From Pseudomonadota bacterium (GTDB lineage: Bacteria > Pseudomonadota > Alphaproteobacteria > Rhizobiales > Hyphomicrobiaceae): a DNA stretch of 64,000 bases. The position numbers and the translations under genes were made by a program. The stretch spans positions 1-64,000 of the forward strand of contig JAFECE010000011.1 in assembly GCA_018242295.1 (NCBI GenBank). The letters are read 5' to 3'. The notes beneath the pieces are model-generated. The model saw only the letters and a program-made list of their open reading frames with translations, had not been told where the DNA came from and searched no databases. Positions 63,230 through 64,000 of the stretch are shown piece after piece; positions within the stretch are counted from its first letter, which is position 1, and the number at the start of each line of letters is the position of its first letter.

Positions 63230-63943
63230 TCATTGGCGCGGCGTGATCAGCGTAGACGACGTCTTGTCGCCCTTCGGCCGATCGTCGGCGATGGGTACGC
63301 CGTGAACGAGATAGTAGACGTTCTCGGCGATGTTCGTGGTGTGATCGCCGATGCGTTCGATGTTCTTCGCGCCGAACAGGAAGTGCGTGCAGATGCCGAT
63401 GTTGCGCGGATCTTCCATCATGTACGTCAGCAGTTCGCGGAACAGGGAATTGTACATCGCGTCGACCTGCTGATCGTCGCGCCAGACCTGCATCGCCTTC
63501 TCGGCATCGAGCGCGGTCAGCGCATCGAGGACGTCGCGGAGCTGGGTCTGTACCATTTCCGTCATGTGGCGCATGCCGGTCATCAGCGGCTTCGGATAGG
63601 GTTCGTTGGCGATCGCGAGAGCGCGCTTGGCGATGTTCTTCGCCAGGTCGCCGATACGTTCGAGATCGGCCGCGATCTTGATCACGGTCATGATGTGACG
63701 GAGATCGTTCGCCAGCGGCTGGCGGCGCGCGATCATGACGATGACCTGTTCCTGCAGCTCACGCTCAAGCTGATCGACCATGACGTCGTCGGACACGGCC
63801 TTTTCGGCGAGTTTCGGATCGCGGCGCTCGAGCGCATCCATGGCCTGCACGAGAAGCTTCTCGGCGTAGCCGCCCATCTGTGCGATGCGGCGATCGAGAA
63901 GTCTCAGCTCGTCTTCATACGATTTCACGGTATGTTCGTTCAT
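63230..63943 (-). CDS. phoU: Phosphate-specific transport accessory protein PhoU
   Basis: A 237-residue protein of two PhoU helical repeats, seen as MGGYAEKLLVQAMDALERRD and ARRQPLANDLRHIMTVIKIAADLERIGDLAKNIAKRA, and FLFGAKNIERIGDHTTNIAENVYYLV. It represses the Pho regulon through PhoR and PstSCAB and binds metals. The ATG at 63943 with AGGA upstream is preferred to a TTG at 63952. It is followed by phoB and preceded by the end of pstB. Confidence 0.96.
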   Translation of the reverse strand: MNEHTVKSYEDELRLLDRRIAQMGGYAEKLLVQAMDALERRDPKLAEKAVSDDVMVDQLERELQEQVIVMIARRQPLANDLRHIMTVIKIAADLERIGDLAKNIAKRALAIANEPYPKPLMTGMRHMTEMVQTQLRDVLDALTALDAEKAMQVWRDDQQVDAMYNSLFRELLTYMMEDPRNIGICTHFLFGAKNIERIGDHTTNIAENVYYLVHGVPIADDRPKGDKTSSTLITPRQ

Positions 63944-63986
63944 TGGTCTCAATTCCTGAAATCAGATTTGGGCTTAACGCCACGCA

Positions 63987-64000
63987 TTATCCGAAGCGGC
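63987..64000 (-). CDS. pstB: pstB, C-terminal end (partial, cut by the window)
   Basis: The last 14 nt, read on the minus strand, give the partial codon GC then CGC TTC GGA TAA, that is (G)RFG-stop, the usual C-terminus (TGRFG) of the phosphate ABC transporter ATPase PstB. The order pstB-phoU-phoB is standard and the stop lies 43 nt before the phoU start. Only three full codons are visible. Confidence 0.7.

Overview
The window is a contiguous piece of a GC-rich alphaproteobacterial chromosome, most likely Hyphomicrobiales and probably Hyphomicrobium or a close methylotroph. The evidence is the combination of an Hsp20-DUF1150 pair, a TIGR02300 protein, a DivL-type pseudokinase, a ChvG/ChvI-HprK-PTS-pckA block, a fused TsaE-AmgK protein and a stand-alone pqqA. 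The genus is an inference from gene content. No prophage, transposase, CRISPR array or rRNA operon is visible. Two tRNA genes are present: Leu-CAG and Ala-GGC, both on the minus strand with encoded CCA.

Layout: 0-8.6 kb is a mixed housekeeping segment (tRNA-Leu, NDUFA9-like protein, DUF1150/Hsp20, a secreted unknown, orphan pqqA, Uup-type ABC-F, cstA-ybdD, tRNA-Ala, TIGR02300). From 8.8 to 18.9 kb lies aroA-cmk-[aceE-aceF-lpdA]-rpsA: a complete pyruvate dehydrogenase operon with a homodimeric AceE-type E1 sits between cmk and rpsA. From 19.0 to 26.4 kb come sppA, ihfB, lapA-like, a small membrane protein, trpF-trpB-trpA, accD and folC. From 26.6 to 29.3 kb is an aldehyde dehydrogenase-DUF779-isochorismatase-like operon with a tandem repeat in its promoter region. 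From 29.3 to 43 kb, on the minus strand, are trxA, addA, addB, murU, tsaE-amgK, divL and ahcY. From 43.3 to 50.8 kb are a lone TadG/VWA protein, HPr, EIIA-Man, short HprK, ChvG, ChvI and pckA, the last with two perfect palindromes upstream. From 50.9 to 60.5 kb is a more accessory stretch: dienelactone hydrolase, pyrE, GT39-like glycosyltransferase, His-tailed thioredoxin-fold protein, HAD phosphatase, a GIY-YIG nuclease bracketed by REP-like repeats, a 42-residue membrane peptide, a His/Gly-rich secreted protein, a Tat-exported intradiol dioxygenase and purE-purK. From 60.1 to 64 kb are a periplasmic thioredoxin-like protein, DUF1007, znuA with a candidate Zur site, and phoB-phoU with the last codons of pstB at the window edge.

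The genes suggest a methylotroph-type central metabolism (PQQ, aldehyde oxidation, PDH, PEPCK), with carbon and envelope-stress control through HprK/HPr/EIIA and ChvGI, cell-cycle control through DivL, peptidoglycan sugar recycling through AmgK-MurU, and double-strand-break repair through AddAB. The least explained items are the REP-bracketed GIY-YIG gene, the orphan pqqA with its dyad operator, the pckA and aceE promoter palindromes, and the small or His-rich proteins around 54-57 kb.
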